A stretch of 64,000 nt of DNA from Ganoderma boninense. Taxonomy: Eukaryota; Basidiomycota; Agaricomycetes; Polyporales; Polyporaceae. The notes under the pieces were generated by a model. It had not been told where the DNA came from. It worked only from the letters and a program-made list of their open reading frames with translations, and did not search any database. The translations under genes were made by a program, and so were the position numbers. This document shows, piece after piece, positions 1 to 10,894 of this stretch (position 1 is its first letter; the number at the start of each line of letters is the position of its first letter). The DNA lies in contig CM035308.1 in assembly GCA_002900995.3 (NCBI GenBank), forward strand, positions 1,178,001 to 1,242,000, read 5' to 3'.

Positions 1-524
1 CCTGTCACCTTTGAGGCTTCAAGTTTCCTCACTGCAAGACCTTGAGGACGGTGGCGGGAACGCAAAACACATAACTTACTCACTTCCGTCCAACGTTCAA
101 CCACGTCCACGAGGTTGGTTGTGGCAACAGTACGGAGTGTTCGAGTCCAGGAAATGAAAGTCTGGTGGGTTGGGGCGCCACCAACGGAGTCGGCTGCGCC
201 GCGTCATCTGACTATCGTCCAAACCCTTACAGACTCATATATGCGCCTCTAAGTATGCATCGTCCTCACGTCCCAGTCTGGCTTGTGCTGACTTCGAAGT
301 TTTCGCTATGAAATTCGACGCTATTGTTCCTTTCTTTCCTTTCCCGATCCCGTTTATGGCCCTGCGAGGGTGGCTATCGTTGCCCTAGCGAGGTAATGCT
401 TTGTTCTAATTGTTCAAAAACGCTTGCGTGTTCAACCAGGTCTTTTCAACCTCCTCTCAATATCACTTATCCAACTCTTCCTCCCAGCCTGTGGCTTGCC
501 CTCATATTCCTCGTGTACGGTACG
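1..524. other. 5' flank, no gene seen
   Basis: No reading frame here resembles a conserved protein. The frame of the downstream F-box gene stays open back to about 324, but that extension has no recognisable domain, so I treat this stretch as upstream and leader sequence. Confidence 0.5.
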
Positions 525-2541
525 ATGCAGCAGTCTCTGAAGGTTTCAAACTTGCAAGACCTTCCTCCCAAGGCACTCCGCAGAATATGCGACATACTCA
601 TCGACACGAAGACGCATAACCCATCCCTCCAAGATCCCTCGCCTAGTGACAACTACATTGGGCTGCATACTGTCCTCTCCCTTATAAGGACGTCTCGGGT
701 TCTACACGAACATGCCGCAGATGCCCTCTGGGACACCATCCCCGGCTTTGGTATCCTTGTTTGCACGCTTCCGAGGGAGTTTTGGAGGCCTGTGAGGGTC
801 GGGGGCCCTGCAGGTCCGATTGAACTGGTGCGTGTAGTGATCTGTTCTGTACATGCGCTTCTAACCTCAACCACTCTACCAGGAATTAATTTCAAATCGA
901 CCGATGGGAGATGCAGATCTCCTTCGATTCAACCATTACGCCCCCCGCGTAAAGCGCATCCTCCTACCAAGCGCTTGCTTCCATCTCCCACCTGGCACAC
1001 GAGCCCTCTCATTCTCGCCGAACATATTGGACGCTTTTGAGTCCCGTCCATACGGACGGGTCCTTCCGAACCTTCGTGTCCTTTGCTGTTCCCCAGATCT
1101 ACGTCACTACGCCGATTTCTATCGCTCGTTCTCCGTCCTCTACGGTCCCAACGTCCAAGAGGTCTACACTCACTGTCCGTACATGAATCACACGGCCCCC
1201 AAGGTAGTTGAAAGCCACTGGAAGGAGACACTGGCAAGGCTACATGCTCTCGCACCTAACCTCACTTCCCTGAATCTAAACGCTAGCGATCAACCGTTCA
1301 GGTCCACAATTTCCTCCTTGCCGTCCAGGGTCGTGTCCGCCACTTCCCAGAATCTACATTCTCTCCGCCTTTGCCACTTGCCAATCAACCTCAATGCCGT
1401 TCGACACATCTCCGCGCTGCCTTTCTTGAGCGCATTGGCGGTCAGACTTGACGATGAGATCACTGCCAACGACCTCGTATTACTCTTCAGGCCACGCACT
1501 ACATGTTTCCCAGCCCTCAGAGAGCTCCATCTGTTCCACTCGCACAACATATTCCTCCTTACTCTCTTCATACACCTCACGCGACCCGCAAATGCACGCC
1601 TCTCTGTCATCGCTTGCTCCATCTTGGAGATGGGGGTCTCGTTCCACCTCGTCACGAACCTCTTGGACAACATCTTGGAGCACGAACACGTTCATAGCCT
1701 TACGGCCATATCTGTGAACTGCGCCATCGACCCCCAGTCTCCTGGGCCCCACGTGTTGACGGAGGCCCACCTCCGCCCGTTCTTCAAGCTAAACAAGCTC
1801 AGGTGGTTCCAGCTCGGCATTCGGTGCGACTTCGACATCAACAACTCCACACTGAGGAAGGTGGTCGCTGCGTGGCCGAATTTGACGGTGCTGATCCTGG
1901 GCCCGTCTGCGACCGCGAAGACGTCGAAGGTCAATCTGAACGGTCTCCTCCCGCTCGTGTGCGGATGCCCTCACCTTAAGACGCTAGGACTCACGATCGA
2001 CGCCACGATCGGCACGAGCTACGCGGAGCGACCGGTTGACCTCAACGGAGCGTTCGGGTCGTGGCTCTTGCATGGCCCTGCTATTAATATGGAGTATGGG
2101 TTCTCTTTCGAGTCGCTGACTGGTACATGTAGGACATTCGCTGACTGCACCGCGCACAGATTGTCGATACCATGGAAGCGAACGCAGGCCTTCCCGCAGC
2201 TCTTCAAGCAGAGGCCTCAAGTGCTGGACAACCATCAGGGTCCCTTGGAAGAGCTGAGACTGGGTCGCTCGAGCATCGAGGACCCCGCGGCGGTCGCAGG
2301 CTTCTTGTCATGCTTCTTCCCGAAATTGAAGTACATACGCGGCACCTGGCGGCATGCGGGGATGCTGGGCAACGACGACATCGTCTTCTCGGAGGAGGAA
2401 GCGCGGGAGATCATCGCGGAGACGGAGTGCGCGCAGGCCTGGCAGACTGTGGTCAACAGGATCCTGCCGGAGATGGTGCGAATCCCGAGGCTTGAGCGGA
2501 ATCACCGCTTGGCCATGGAAGATGAGCCGATGGATCTCTAA
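525..2541 (+). CDS. F-box / leucine-rich-repeat-like protein
   Basis: Exons 525-827 and 883-2541 join to a 653-residue protein. The single 55 nt intron has GT..AG ends and a CTAAC branch site. The start at 525 sits just before a degenerate F-box (residues about 5-60, with LPPKALRRICDIL and later LHEHAADALWDTI). The rest is a long series of irregular LRR-like blocks (SALPFLSALAVRL, AAWPNLTVLIL, GCPHLKTLGLTI) and an acidic tail. Such proteins normally act as substrate receptors of SCF ubiquitin ligases, and basidiomycetes carry large expanded families of them; the substrate cannot be told. A decayed paralogue lies directly downstream in the same orientation, which suggests tandem duplication. 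Translation could start further upstream in frame, but that part has no recognisable domain. Confidence 0.75.
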
Positions 2542-3026
2542 ACGCACTGGGGGAGGTAATCCTCGATTTATTTGTTTTGAGTCCGTTGTTCATGAGTTGA
2601 GGCAGCTCTCGGAGATTGTGCTGACTGTCATAGTAGAGCACGGTTCGGAGCAGGTTTTACTGATGTTAGATTTTCTTTCTCAAAGCCTAGTGTTGGTTTT
2701 ATCGAAGGACCATAATATGTGTTTGGGCTGGTTTTGAACGGCACTTTAGGTGTTGACACGGACTAGGTTGAAGGCTGAGTAGATATGACTTTATACTTTA
2801 TGTAGCAAGTACGTGCATGCGGAAGGACCAATCATATTGTATAGCGATTAGTGTAGTTTTTAGATATGTTATCGAGTCAATTGATTTGAGGCTAGATCCC
2901 GAATTTCGACGCTTGAAAGGGCTTTGCCTCAGCTACTCGGGGCTTTTCGAAACCACTCGCTCAGTCTTGGTAGTAAGTAACACCAACAGCGCTTTCGATA
3001 GCCGCGGGACATGTGACCGTCCCGAG
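2542..3026. other. intergenic
   Basis: Spacer between the two F-box loci. Nothing coding is seen. Its right edge runs into a cluster of ACGCGT boxes. Confidence 0.5.
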
Positions 3027-3056
3027 ACGCGTGGATGAGCACGCGTCTCCACGCGT
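3027..3056. promoter_or_regulatory. three ACGCGT (MCB-like) boxes
   Basis: The palindrome ACGCGT occurs at 3027-3032, 3041-3046 and 3051-3056, about 100-130 bp before the first ATG of the decayed F-box gene. In yeasts ACGCGT is the MluI cell-cycle box bound by MBF; that role is only inferred here. Confidence 0.4.
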
Positions 3057-3157
3057 CTTCGCGAGCTTCGCCTCCCCACAACCCCGACACCCAGGCCCAG
3101 TCCTCGATTCTGTCTTTCAGGGAATCCTCGACGCAGCTGCGCGTGCTCTCCGCTTAA

Positions 3158-5100
3158 ATGACTACCACAAATCACTTCCAATCACTACCGCCTGACGTCC
3201 TCGCCAACATCGTCTCTTTGCTTAATCCCGTCGGAGAGACATGGGGCAACCGTAGCCACTTGAACGATCGCCGTGGTTTATTATCGCTCGCAGCAGCATG
3301 CAAAGCCTCTTCTGCACCCGCATTGGATCGCTTGTGGGACCAGGTTCCGAGCATGGCCCCTGTTGTGTGTACGATGCCTAGCGACTTGTAGACTCTGGAG
3401 GAGCTACCTTCCAGCAGTCGAAGACCGGAGAAGCACGTACTTGTGAGCATTTCCCATCGGCTGCTTCTTCATGCGGACCTATCGTGCTCTACTATCCCTA
3501 GAAATTTGTACGACCACCAGTACCCGCCGATTACGTGCGCTTCATCCCGCATGCCCGGCGAATAAAATGTCTGTCGAACGACCTGACCGCACAGTTCTCC
3601 CGCACAAAGCAGATCAGGATACATCCAGAAGTGCTATCTACGTTGGACTCCTTTCGCCCTTCCGTGCACCTACTTCCCCATATCAAACAACTGTCTCTCG
3701 CCCTCACACTGCATACCGTCGGCCCGATACGCGCCCTGCTCTCCCCCAAGTTAGAGAAGCTTTGTTACGCCATCCAACCCTCCAATAACAAAGCTCCCGA
3801 GGCTGCCATCAAACAGACCACCATGCAGCTCTTCCAGAAGTTAGGTCGTGTCTGTCCAAATCTCACGCAACTTACCCTCGATTGTTCACTGCGGTCCAAG
3901 GAAGTTAGACATGAACTCGCAAATGCACTATCCAACCTCCCCTCTCTTATTCTCTTCGTGCTCAAGCAACCATCAGTCGACATCCCCATCCTACGTGCTC
4001 TCTCCCTACTCCCCAACTTGCGAGTAATGGTCATTCACTGCATCATCGGAGACGAAGAGTGGGCCGGACTCCCGCTGCGGGTCCTATCGTTCGAGACCCT
4101 CGGGATGTTCAACCTTCACACCGACAACATGGAGGTGGCTTATAACTTGCTACACATCATCAACTCACCCATGCTCCAGGCTGTCGGTCTCGAAGTAGAA
4201 TCTCCCGGTTGGTCGAGAGGATCTTCACCGAGTTCACCACTCGCCATAAAGACCTTCGGTACCTCAAGGTAGTCCTCCCTTGTGCCGGAGCGGACCCCCC
4301 ACAAGAAATATTGACCACGGATACACTACGACCGCTTCTCAAAGTCAAGGAGCTCATCACCGTGGACCTGTACGGGTGCCCGATCGCACTCGACGACCAC
4401 TTCGTGATCAGGTGCGCGGACGCCTGGCCGAACCTCACTACACTCCGCCTCGGGGTGCGCCATGGCCTAGGCGAACCGTGCAGTACCGTGTCCCTGTCCA
4501 CCCTCGTGCCGTTCGTGCACAAGTGCCCCTCCCTCAAGCTCCTCGGCCTTCCCCCTCGACCCCGCCCCTCTCACTCTCGCACGCCAGATGAGGAACCTCC
4601 CGCCCAGCCTCTGTGGCGGCCACACGCAGCACCAGCTGGAGACGCTCCAGGTCGGCCAGGCCGCAATTACAGACGTATCATTGGTCGCCGGCTTCCTGTC
4701 CGGGCTCTTCCCGGGGTTGTTCTGCATCGACGCGGCGTGTTCGGAGGACGAGCTCGACTCCGACGAGGAAGACGAAAACGAAGAGACAAGGAGGCTCAAT
4801 GCGAGCCATTGGGAAGCTGTCGAGGACCAGATCATGGACTTTGCGGCGGTGCGGCGCCAGGAGCGGGCGTGGGGGCAGGCAAAAGGGAAGCGGTTCCTGA
4901 GGCGGGACAAGACGTGGGGTCCTCATGGGTTGGCGCCGCAGGCTCTGGGTGCGGAGGAGCATCATGAGCTGCAGAGGTGGGTCGCGACTGTGCCCGTGGT
5001 GTGCGGACGAAGAGGGGTACTGACGATTGGATGCGGGATTATTTGGCTAGGTTCCGAGACGTGGTCGCTGGGATGGGTGGATGGCAAGCACTGGATCTAA
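3158..5100 (+). pseudogene. decayed F-box / LRR-like paralogue
   Basis: The ATG at 3158 opens a second F-box protein (LPPDVLANIVSLL, then ALDRLWDQV). Exon 1 (3158-3442), a GT-AG intron (3443-3501) and exon 2 (from 3502) preserve the family order, for example ADYVRFIPHARRIK against the neighbour's NHYAPRVKRI. Three lesions break it. An in-frame TAG at 3389-3391 stands where the neighbour has Trp (VCTMPSDL-stop against VCTLPREFW). A frame change lies near 4200-4210, before VERIFTEFTTRHKDLRYL. A second frame change lies at about 4550 in a run of C, before LDPAPLTLARQMRN. Homology otherwise continues into an acidic tail (SDEEDENEETRR). No intron of reasonable size removes any lesion. Sequencing error at the C run is possible, but three independent errors in one gene are unlikely. 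The left edge shares an ACGCGT cluster, so some transcription may persist. Confidence 0.7.
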
Positions 5101-5714
5101 ATACTAAGGGGCGGATAGCCTAGTTCTACGACTGGTGACACACGGCCATCCAAGGGGTATCTCTTCTCCTTGTCCTAGTGTCCACAATATATTGAGTTGT
5201 GTCCGTCTTCATCCATCGAACACAGCACCTCTCACCCCACAATATGCCCCGTCTGTGTCAGGATAGATTGATTCCAGCCAGTCAATTCGCCCGAACGTCG
5301 ACACATCAGACAGGTGATCTCAACTAACTACTCGCTATTTTTCCTAACATTCTTCCAAATCTTCGTGTTGGAGTATGAACACGATACTTGGCTATAAGCG
5401 TCACAATCGAGACACCAGGCGCAGCAATTGAGAATCATCTGACCTAGGACGACACTCACGCAGCTTCCGTAATGATTCGTGCATGTCGCACCCCCTCGTA
5501 TGGTTGGAAGCAAGGTGCGATGTACGTGTAAGAGTCGTGATAGATAGATCCGTAGCGGAAGTCGATGAAGTATGTATAGATGGCCCGAGGAGAGAGAATG
5601 AGACATGCGGTACTGTACAAGGAGACCGAACGTGAGGCTATGTGGGAACGAGACCGAGACTTTGCATAGGCAGTAACAGAATAGAGACAACAGCCTGTGG
5701 AGCACAGCAATCCT
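5101..5714. other. convergent intergenic region
   Basis: Lies between the end of the F-box pseudogene and the stop codon of the minus-strand BRI3-like gene. An open minus-strand frame continues across part of it, but only as unspliced 3' read-through. No gene supported. Confidence 0.5.
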
Positions 5715-6349
5715 CTATACATTGACAAGAGCGCCACAGCGAACGCATCGGCGTTCCTTGTCCACTCTATCAAACACGGAACAGTTAGCGAACAGACAGC
5801 ACCCGGTGAGAATATGGAAGCCGGAACACGTACAGGAGGGCGAGGAGGCCGATGGGGAAGCAAAAGATGGCTGTGATGATACCCACCATGCCATACTTCG
5901 TGACTACATCGTGGTTGCCATTCGCGCACATCGCATATACTGAAAAGTCGCCAGCCGACCTCAGTCAAGCAGGAAAAGGATGCGGAGAAGCCCGTGGACT
6001 TACGTTGCTGCTGATACTGTGCTCCTGGCCCCATCGCATACATTGGCTGCGCGGGCGCAGTCTGGAAACCGGATTGGGGCCCGATGGAACCTTGTGCATA
6101 GGCTCCGGCGGCCGGATAGAATTGCGGCTGCATTGCTGGGTATTGGCCAGCAGATGGGTAGTACTGTCCTTGCGGGGGCTGTTGGGCCGGGTACTGTTGA
6201 GGAGGGAGTCCCTGTGTCTGTATCGGCGGGACGTATGGTGACTGGGGCTGGGCGGGGTTAGAGGCGTTGGGAGGAGGGCCAGAGTAGGCTGGTGCGGGAG
6301 CCTGAGGCTGAGTCTTCTCGTTCATCATGGATGTGGCCAGGTTGCTCAT
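5715..6349 (-). CDS. BRI3-like proline-rich small membrane protein (copy 1)
   Basis: Exons on the minus strand: 6349-6004, 5939-5834 and 5766-5715, giving 167 residues. Residues 1-115 are low-complexity Pro/Gln/Tyr/Ala (PPQQYPAQQPPQGQYY). The C-terminal 52 residues hold a conserved module: CANGNHD, then KYGMVGIITAIFCFPIGLL (a hydrophobic, probably membrane-inserted segment), then RRCVRCG. This order (Cys pair region, Gly-Ile hydrophobic stretch with FPxG, then RCxxCG) matches the brain protein I3 (BRI3) family, whose members sit in endolysosomal membranes in animals; the fungal role is unknown. The donor of intron 2 is GTACGTG, and splicing there restores the RCVRCG tail. Two paralogues lie at 35.3 and 37.4 kb on the same strand with the same exon plan. 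Confidence 0.75.
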
Positions 6350-6481
6350 GGGAGAGAGTAAAGCAGAATGAACGGACTTGAATGTGCGCGTCAGGAAGGA
6401 AGTGTGGGGAGAGAATTGGGCAAGAAGGATAAGTCTGCAATTCCGACAGAGGGCGGAAGAAGAGGGCGGTGGCGGAGGGGA

Positions 6482-6502
6482 TCTCTTTATACACCACTAT
6501 AA
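6482..6502 (-). promoter_or_regulatory. TATA-like element of BRI3-like copy 1
   Basis: On the minus strand two TATAAAG/TATAAAG-like hexamers (visible as CTTTATA and TATAAAG around 6486-6502) lie about 140 bp before the ATG at 6349. Confidence 0.35.
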
Positions 6503-7734
6503 AGCATCACGACATAATGGCAGTGCTCGAGGCGGATTGACATCTAGGTACCAGGGGTGAGAACAAGGCCGTCAGTCCTATTCAAGGTAGAGTACATAAG
6601 TAGTCGACATCGATCACCTGCAGTCTGCTAAGTTAGCACTAGTGTGCTATTAGTCTTGTCTACTGTACGTCGCGCTGACATGTCAATACTGCCAACGATG
6701 GGCCATGCAGCTTGGTAGTACTCTTCGAAAAGCATGTGGTATGAGGGAGTGCAGAAAAGGGGACGGTGCAAACGGGCACGTCGGCAGGAACATCGAATTC
6801 GGTGACTGTGATCAGGCGACGTATATGCGGTCATGTGACCGTTCACGTCGCAATCGAGGAGAGAATCGACATCAGCTTGTCCTTTGCCTCCGTCATGCGA
6901 CTTGTCCTTTACCTCCTCCCGCCATCTCCCTAGAGACTCCTCCTACACACAGAGCTTCTAATGTCGTTGCGTGGGCCATTCAACCTCAATTTTTCTGTTG
7001 TCAATGAGGGGGCAAGTCAATGCGATACCCATTCCACCGTTCTTCATCGTCCTAGTACTCTTCAGGTTTATACCAAATTAAAAGGAACGCGATAACACTC
7101 GGCTCCAGGTCAGTGTATTTGAGTCGAATGATGACTCGGTCCCCTGTCGCTCCATAGAAGTCAGCAGTGTTATTGAGCCTTTCGTGCGACAACTGCATAC
7201 ATACTACTCCGAATCCCCTTCATCAGACTGTTGCACGAAGCCTGTCAGAGAAACGTATCTGGAGACCACCAGGTTAGGTGTTGATCCTCATTTCCTCTGC
7301 ATACATGCTGATGTTCACATCTTATACGTTTGCATTTTGATTTCCTGACCTCCACACTTCACTGCGCGCGCTCGACTTGAGAACACCCCGCCGCTACAAA
7401 CCGATCAGCCAATGACCAAGGTACATCATAGAAGTGCCACGCACAGGGGACGCGGGAGCTGCTTGCATGCATACAGTGAACTCAGGAAAGTGCTCTATTT
7501 ATCTGCGACGAAAGCAACTAACCATGCTAGGTGATCCTTGTTTAATCGGAATGAACGCGTATGCACGGTTCGTCAACTTGGCACAGGATCCGGGCGAGTA
7601 ATTGTCTTATAGTCCGAAGAGCCCTGGAGAGGAACAGTCAGGGAAGCTGTCTGGTGAGCCATGATCAGGCACTATTGAATATTGAATACTAACCGCTTAC
7701 TCGGGAGAATAGGTCAGATCCTTCCAAGTTGAGT
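6503..7734. other. gene-poor spacer
   Basis: About 1.2 kb with no frame that resembles a conserved protein and no clear RNA gene. Base composition is lower in GC than in the housekeeping block. Confidence 0.5.
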
Positions 7735-8176
7735 TGTGTTGTGAACCGGGGATCGCGCGGGCTGTCGGCGCGGCCAGTGGCTCACGAGTACTGGGTGAAA
7801 ATCCTCTCGCACTAGGCGCGTCCGAGGGGTGAAGCAAGTCGTAACCAAAGCAGTTGAACCGGAGGGCGATAGCGCACAGCTTATCGACGTCCGGGTCGGC
7901 GGAACAGAGCTAATCGTGTTCGCGCACCGCTCCCAAGTGTGTTCGAGGCCGTCTGACGCCGAGAACGGTGCAGCGCGGAGCTTGCACAGTGGCCGGAGGT
8001 CAGAGGAGCAGAGCGAGTCTTGCTCTCGCGGGACGGCAGGTCGAGACACGATAGCGCGGTCGTACGCGGCAGATTGGGGGTGAAAGAAAGGCTTGTATTG
8101 CAAGGGCTTCGAGCCCGTTCTTATATATCTGTATGTAAAGGTTATCCTAGATAATTCTACCCTAGTGTAGAACACA
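7735..8176. repeat. possible solo LTR
   Basis: A 442 bp block begins TGTGTT and ends AACACA, a perfect 6 bp inverted pair of the TG..CA kind that bounds LTRs. It contains a TATATAT box near 8121, as LTR promoters do. No polymerase or gag frame adjoins it, and the flanking five bases (TGAGT and CGAGG) are not a clean target duplication. A chance match is therefore possible. Confidence 0.3.
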
Positions 8177-8620
8177 CGAGGGTCAGCAAACGAGTGTGGT
8201 AGTAAGATCTAGACAATTGCCGTCCTCTCGAGGACAGGCGTGAAAGGTCGCGGGCGTGCGTGTCGAGTCGAGTCACGTCGGATTCAGTCGCGCGCACCAG
8301 CGCTTGATAGGATCCACAACAAGTTGGGAGATATTCTCCCCCGTCTACCACGACCATCAAGGTGGCTGTTTCGTAGGGAAGACCATGCATATGCACAGTT
8401 CCGACGTGTTTTCTGCATCTAGAATACTGTGCATACCGGAAGCAAGGTGAGCATGACCCCAATCTCATGAACCTGCGAATGATGGTGACGGACCATGGTT
8501 TGAACCTCGACCGTGATACAGGCAGTTATCGCAACACAACTGTTCTTATCAAATACTCGTGCCTCCTCAAAGGTTCATGGCGGAGTCGTCTGATGTCCTA
8601 CTTTCTATGTACTGCATATT
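8177..8620. other. unassigned spacer
   Basis: No recognisable coding or structural signal. Confidence 0.4.
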
Positions 8621-8625
8621 CCATA

Positions 8626-9243
8626 AGAACCATTTAAGGCGCTCCGCACCCTTCCGCAGCTTCGTAATATCAGTGACCTCCAAATCAACCCCTGCCGGCC
8701 CGCCCACCGAAATAACATTCACTTCGTGAGCGCAGCGAAATCACCTCGATGGACTCGAAGCCATACAGCCGCCGCAAAGTACGACGGTTACTCACCCGAA
8801 GGTAAGCACGACTCGGCTTCCTACACTCACCTATCTCATCATCGAATTTGGGACAGGAATACTATTACCTCCGGTCGGCGGTGTCTGTCTCGTCTTCGGA
8901 ATACATAGAGACAGATCCCAACACACCCTCAAGTTCGAGCCCTACAACCAAAACCCGCCGTCCCCGATCAGCGCCCTAATACGCCCACTGGTATCCTCGG
9001 CCGCGTCACTGCCTTTTGCGCCCATACCAAGATACCGTCGCGGCCGCGTATCGCGAGTCTCGGCTCTATGGGCCGATGTGCTACTGGATACTGTCAGTAT
9101 CTGTTCAACCAAACACCTTTTCCTGCCTTTTCCCTCATACAGCAACATATCAACAGCTTCGGGATCCTTTCCGCTGTTCATTCAATGCGCGCGCCATGTC
9201 CCGGTGGACATCTCCGCAGATGGGAACAGCGGGAAGTGCCAAT
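8626..9243 (+). other. LRR-like coding fragment, possible F-box remnant
   Basis: After a TAA near 8621 a frame reads FKALRTLPQLRNISDLQINP, which has the leucine spacing of the F-box/LRR genes at 0.5-5.1 kb. It continues to a plausible donor (GTAAGC near 8801) and, past an acceptor near 8857, an open frame of about 130 codons ending at about 9243. There is no start codon and no F-box, and the second half is not recognisable. It could be a gene relic or a chance open stretch. Confidence 0.25.
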
Positions 9244-9970
9244 GAAGCATACAAGATGCAGCCGGAGCGCTTGTTTCGCCTGGTGAGCGGGTATCTGTGC
9301 GCTCTGAGTCCGATGAATACTATTAGCTCGGGACACTCACGCTGCCCTTAGCTGAAGGTGCAAAATAGCTGCTTAGGTTGGCCTGAAGTGCACGCTGGTG
9401 ACCTGGCTGACTTCGTTTCCGTTCCGTGCAGCCTGCTCGACGCAGCCGAACTCGTGTTTTGCACGTTGCATATATACATCTATCTGCACCTCCATACGCC
9501 ACCGTCAACTCCCAACTCCCGGTCCCAATCCAGTATCCGAGACGTTTGATGTTGTTTGAGTTTAGGAAGTTCCGGTAAGTACCCCTGTCTCCTATGCGGA
9601 ATGGATCGTACGAGACCGTCATTGTGCGGCGGTAATGAGACCAGTCCGGGCATCTTGCACCGCCGGAATGCAGTGCTTGTCGATATCGACCCCCCCCCCC
9701 GGCGCGCGCGTCGCCGCAGCGGCGGCACAGGGGAGTTATCGGATGATGCGCTGCTGCCGCAGTCGCCGCCAGGCGAACGTGGGTCTCAAGCTCTCGCAGC
9801 ATGGGCGTGTCGTGGGCAAGCCGAGGTGGAGTATGTCCATATTTGTGCGTCGCGTGTACACTGCACGGCCCAACTCACGGCTACAACAGGACATGAGTCT
9901 ACAGTACGATAGGTCGTCAAACGTCATCGTGCGTCTCAGAACTCGCCGCTGAGGCGGAGTAGTTGCGCGC
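9244..9970. other. unassigned spacer
   Basis: Opposing open frames overlap here, but none shows a conserved motif. A run of ten or more C lies near 9691. Confidence 0.4.
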
Positions 9971-10547
9971 TCAGCAGCACATCTCACACGGGCAGCCTTG
10001 AGTGATGGCCAAATGTCAGTCATCGGAGGAAAGGGGGGCGGAGCGGGGAGGGGAACTCACAGACGATGTCCGCGCAACACTCGCAGCAGTCCTGAAGGGC
10101 AGGGGCGGGATGAGAACGGTGAGTGGGTCCAACCCCTCGAAACAACTCACTTTGCAGCATTCTGCAAGGCAGAGACGACGATGGTTAGATGTTGGAGCAG
10201 AGACGGATAGATGAGGTGTTTTAACACGCACCGAAGCAGATGAAGCATTCGATCATTCCCAAGAAGCAGTCCTGAACACCGGTGGTGAGGATGCTATCAG
10301 GATGGGTAGCGAACAACGAGCACATACCTTTCCGGCACCACCCCCACGGAGACGTTCAGCGAGGCCACGCTTACGCTGGCATTCCTCGGAGTGAGTCTGG
10401 TTGCTCTGGCGAGCAGGCGGGTTCATGACGCCTAAGTCATCGCGCTCCATGAGATCCACTGTGTACTGGGGAGATGGTGGGGCACGCACTCATTTGGACA
10501 GCCTGGGGCTGGGCAGAAGTGGTCATAGCGGGCTTCGGGGCGTCCAT
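9971..10547 (-). CDS. CYSTM-type cysteine-rich small protein
   Basis: Six minus-strand exons (10547-10490, 10431-10328, 10271-10232, 10161-10151, 10091-10061, 9996-9971) give 89 residues. The fourth exon is only 11 nt. The N-terminal half is polar (QRKRGLAERLRGGGAGK). The C-terminal half is a Cys-rich hydrophobic segment: DCFLGMIECFICFECC, then DCCECCADIVCCPCEMCC. This is the layout of CYSTM / XYPPX-like fungal peptides: a disordered basic N-terminus and a Cys-rich membrane-associated tail, linked in plants and yeasts to stress tolerance at the plasma membrane. All six exons are phase-consistent and end in TGA. The last acceptor is AAG, which is less usual but needed to keep the Cys pattern. 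Specific function is not known. Confidence 0.7.
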
Positions 10548-10633
10548 TGGGGACTGAATAGGGCTGGAAGAATATATGCAAGGGAGTGCTCGGGAAGGGG
10601 GGATAAGCAAGGAGAGAAGACCTGGCAACGCAG

Positions 10634-10646
10634 GGGATATTTATAC
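10634..10646 (-). promoter_or_regulatory. TATA box of the CYSTM gene
   Basis: TATAAATA on the minus strand, about 90-100 bp before the ATG at 10547. Confidence 0.45.
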
Positions 10647-10803
10647 AAGACCCAGGGGGAAGCGCAGGATGGTTGCCTTCCGGAGATTAATATTAATATT
10701 GGCGCTCTCAGTCTCTGTGAGGTCATCATAGCCGCCCCGCATCTATAAATAGATACTAAAAAAGCCACTACTCTTAGTATTTAGTACCATTCTCAAGACA
10801 TAT

Positions 10804-10894
10804 GGCAAGATGGCCGAGCGGTCTAAGGCGCCAGAATCAGGCTAATATAAGCATCTGGTCCGAAAGGGCGGGGGTTCGAATCCCCCTCTTGTCA
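10804..10894 (+). tRNA. tRNA-Leu(CAG) with an 11 nt intron
   Basis: The acceptor arm GGCAAGA (10804-10810) pairs with TCTTGTC (10887-10893, one G-U); the discriminator is A at 10894. The D arm has the GGCCGAGCGGTCTAAGGC form of long-variable-arm tRNAs. The anticodon stem CCAGA (10831-10835) pairs with TCTGG (10854-10858). The anticodon is CAG at 10838-10840. The extra bases CTAATATAAGC (10842-10852) sit one base 3' of the anticodon, the standard nuclear tRNA intron site. A long variable arm and the T arm GGGGGTTCGAATCCCCC complete a class II leucine tRNA. Confidence 0.92.
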
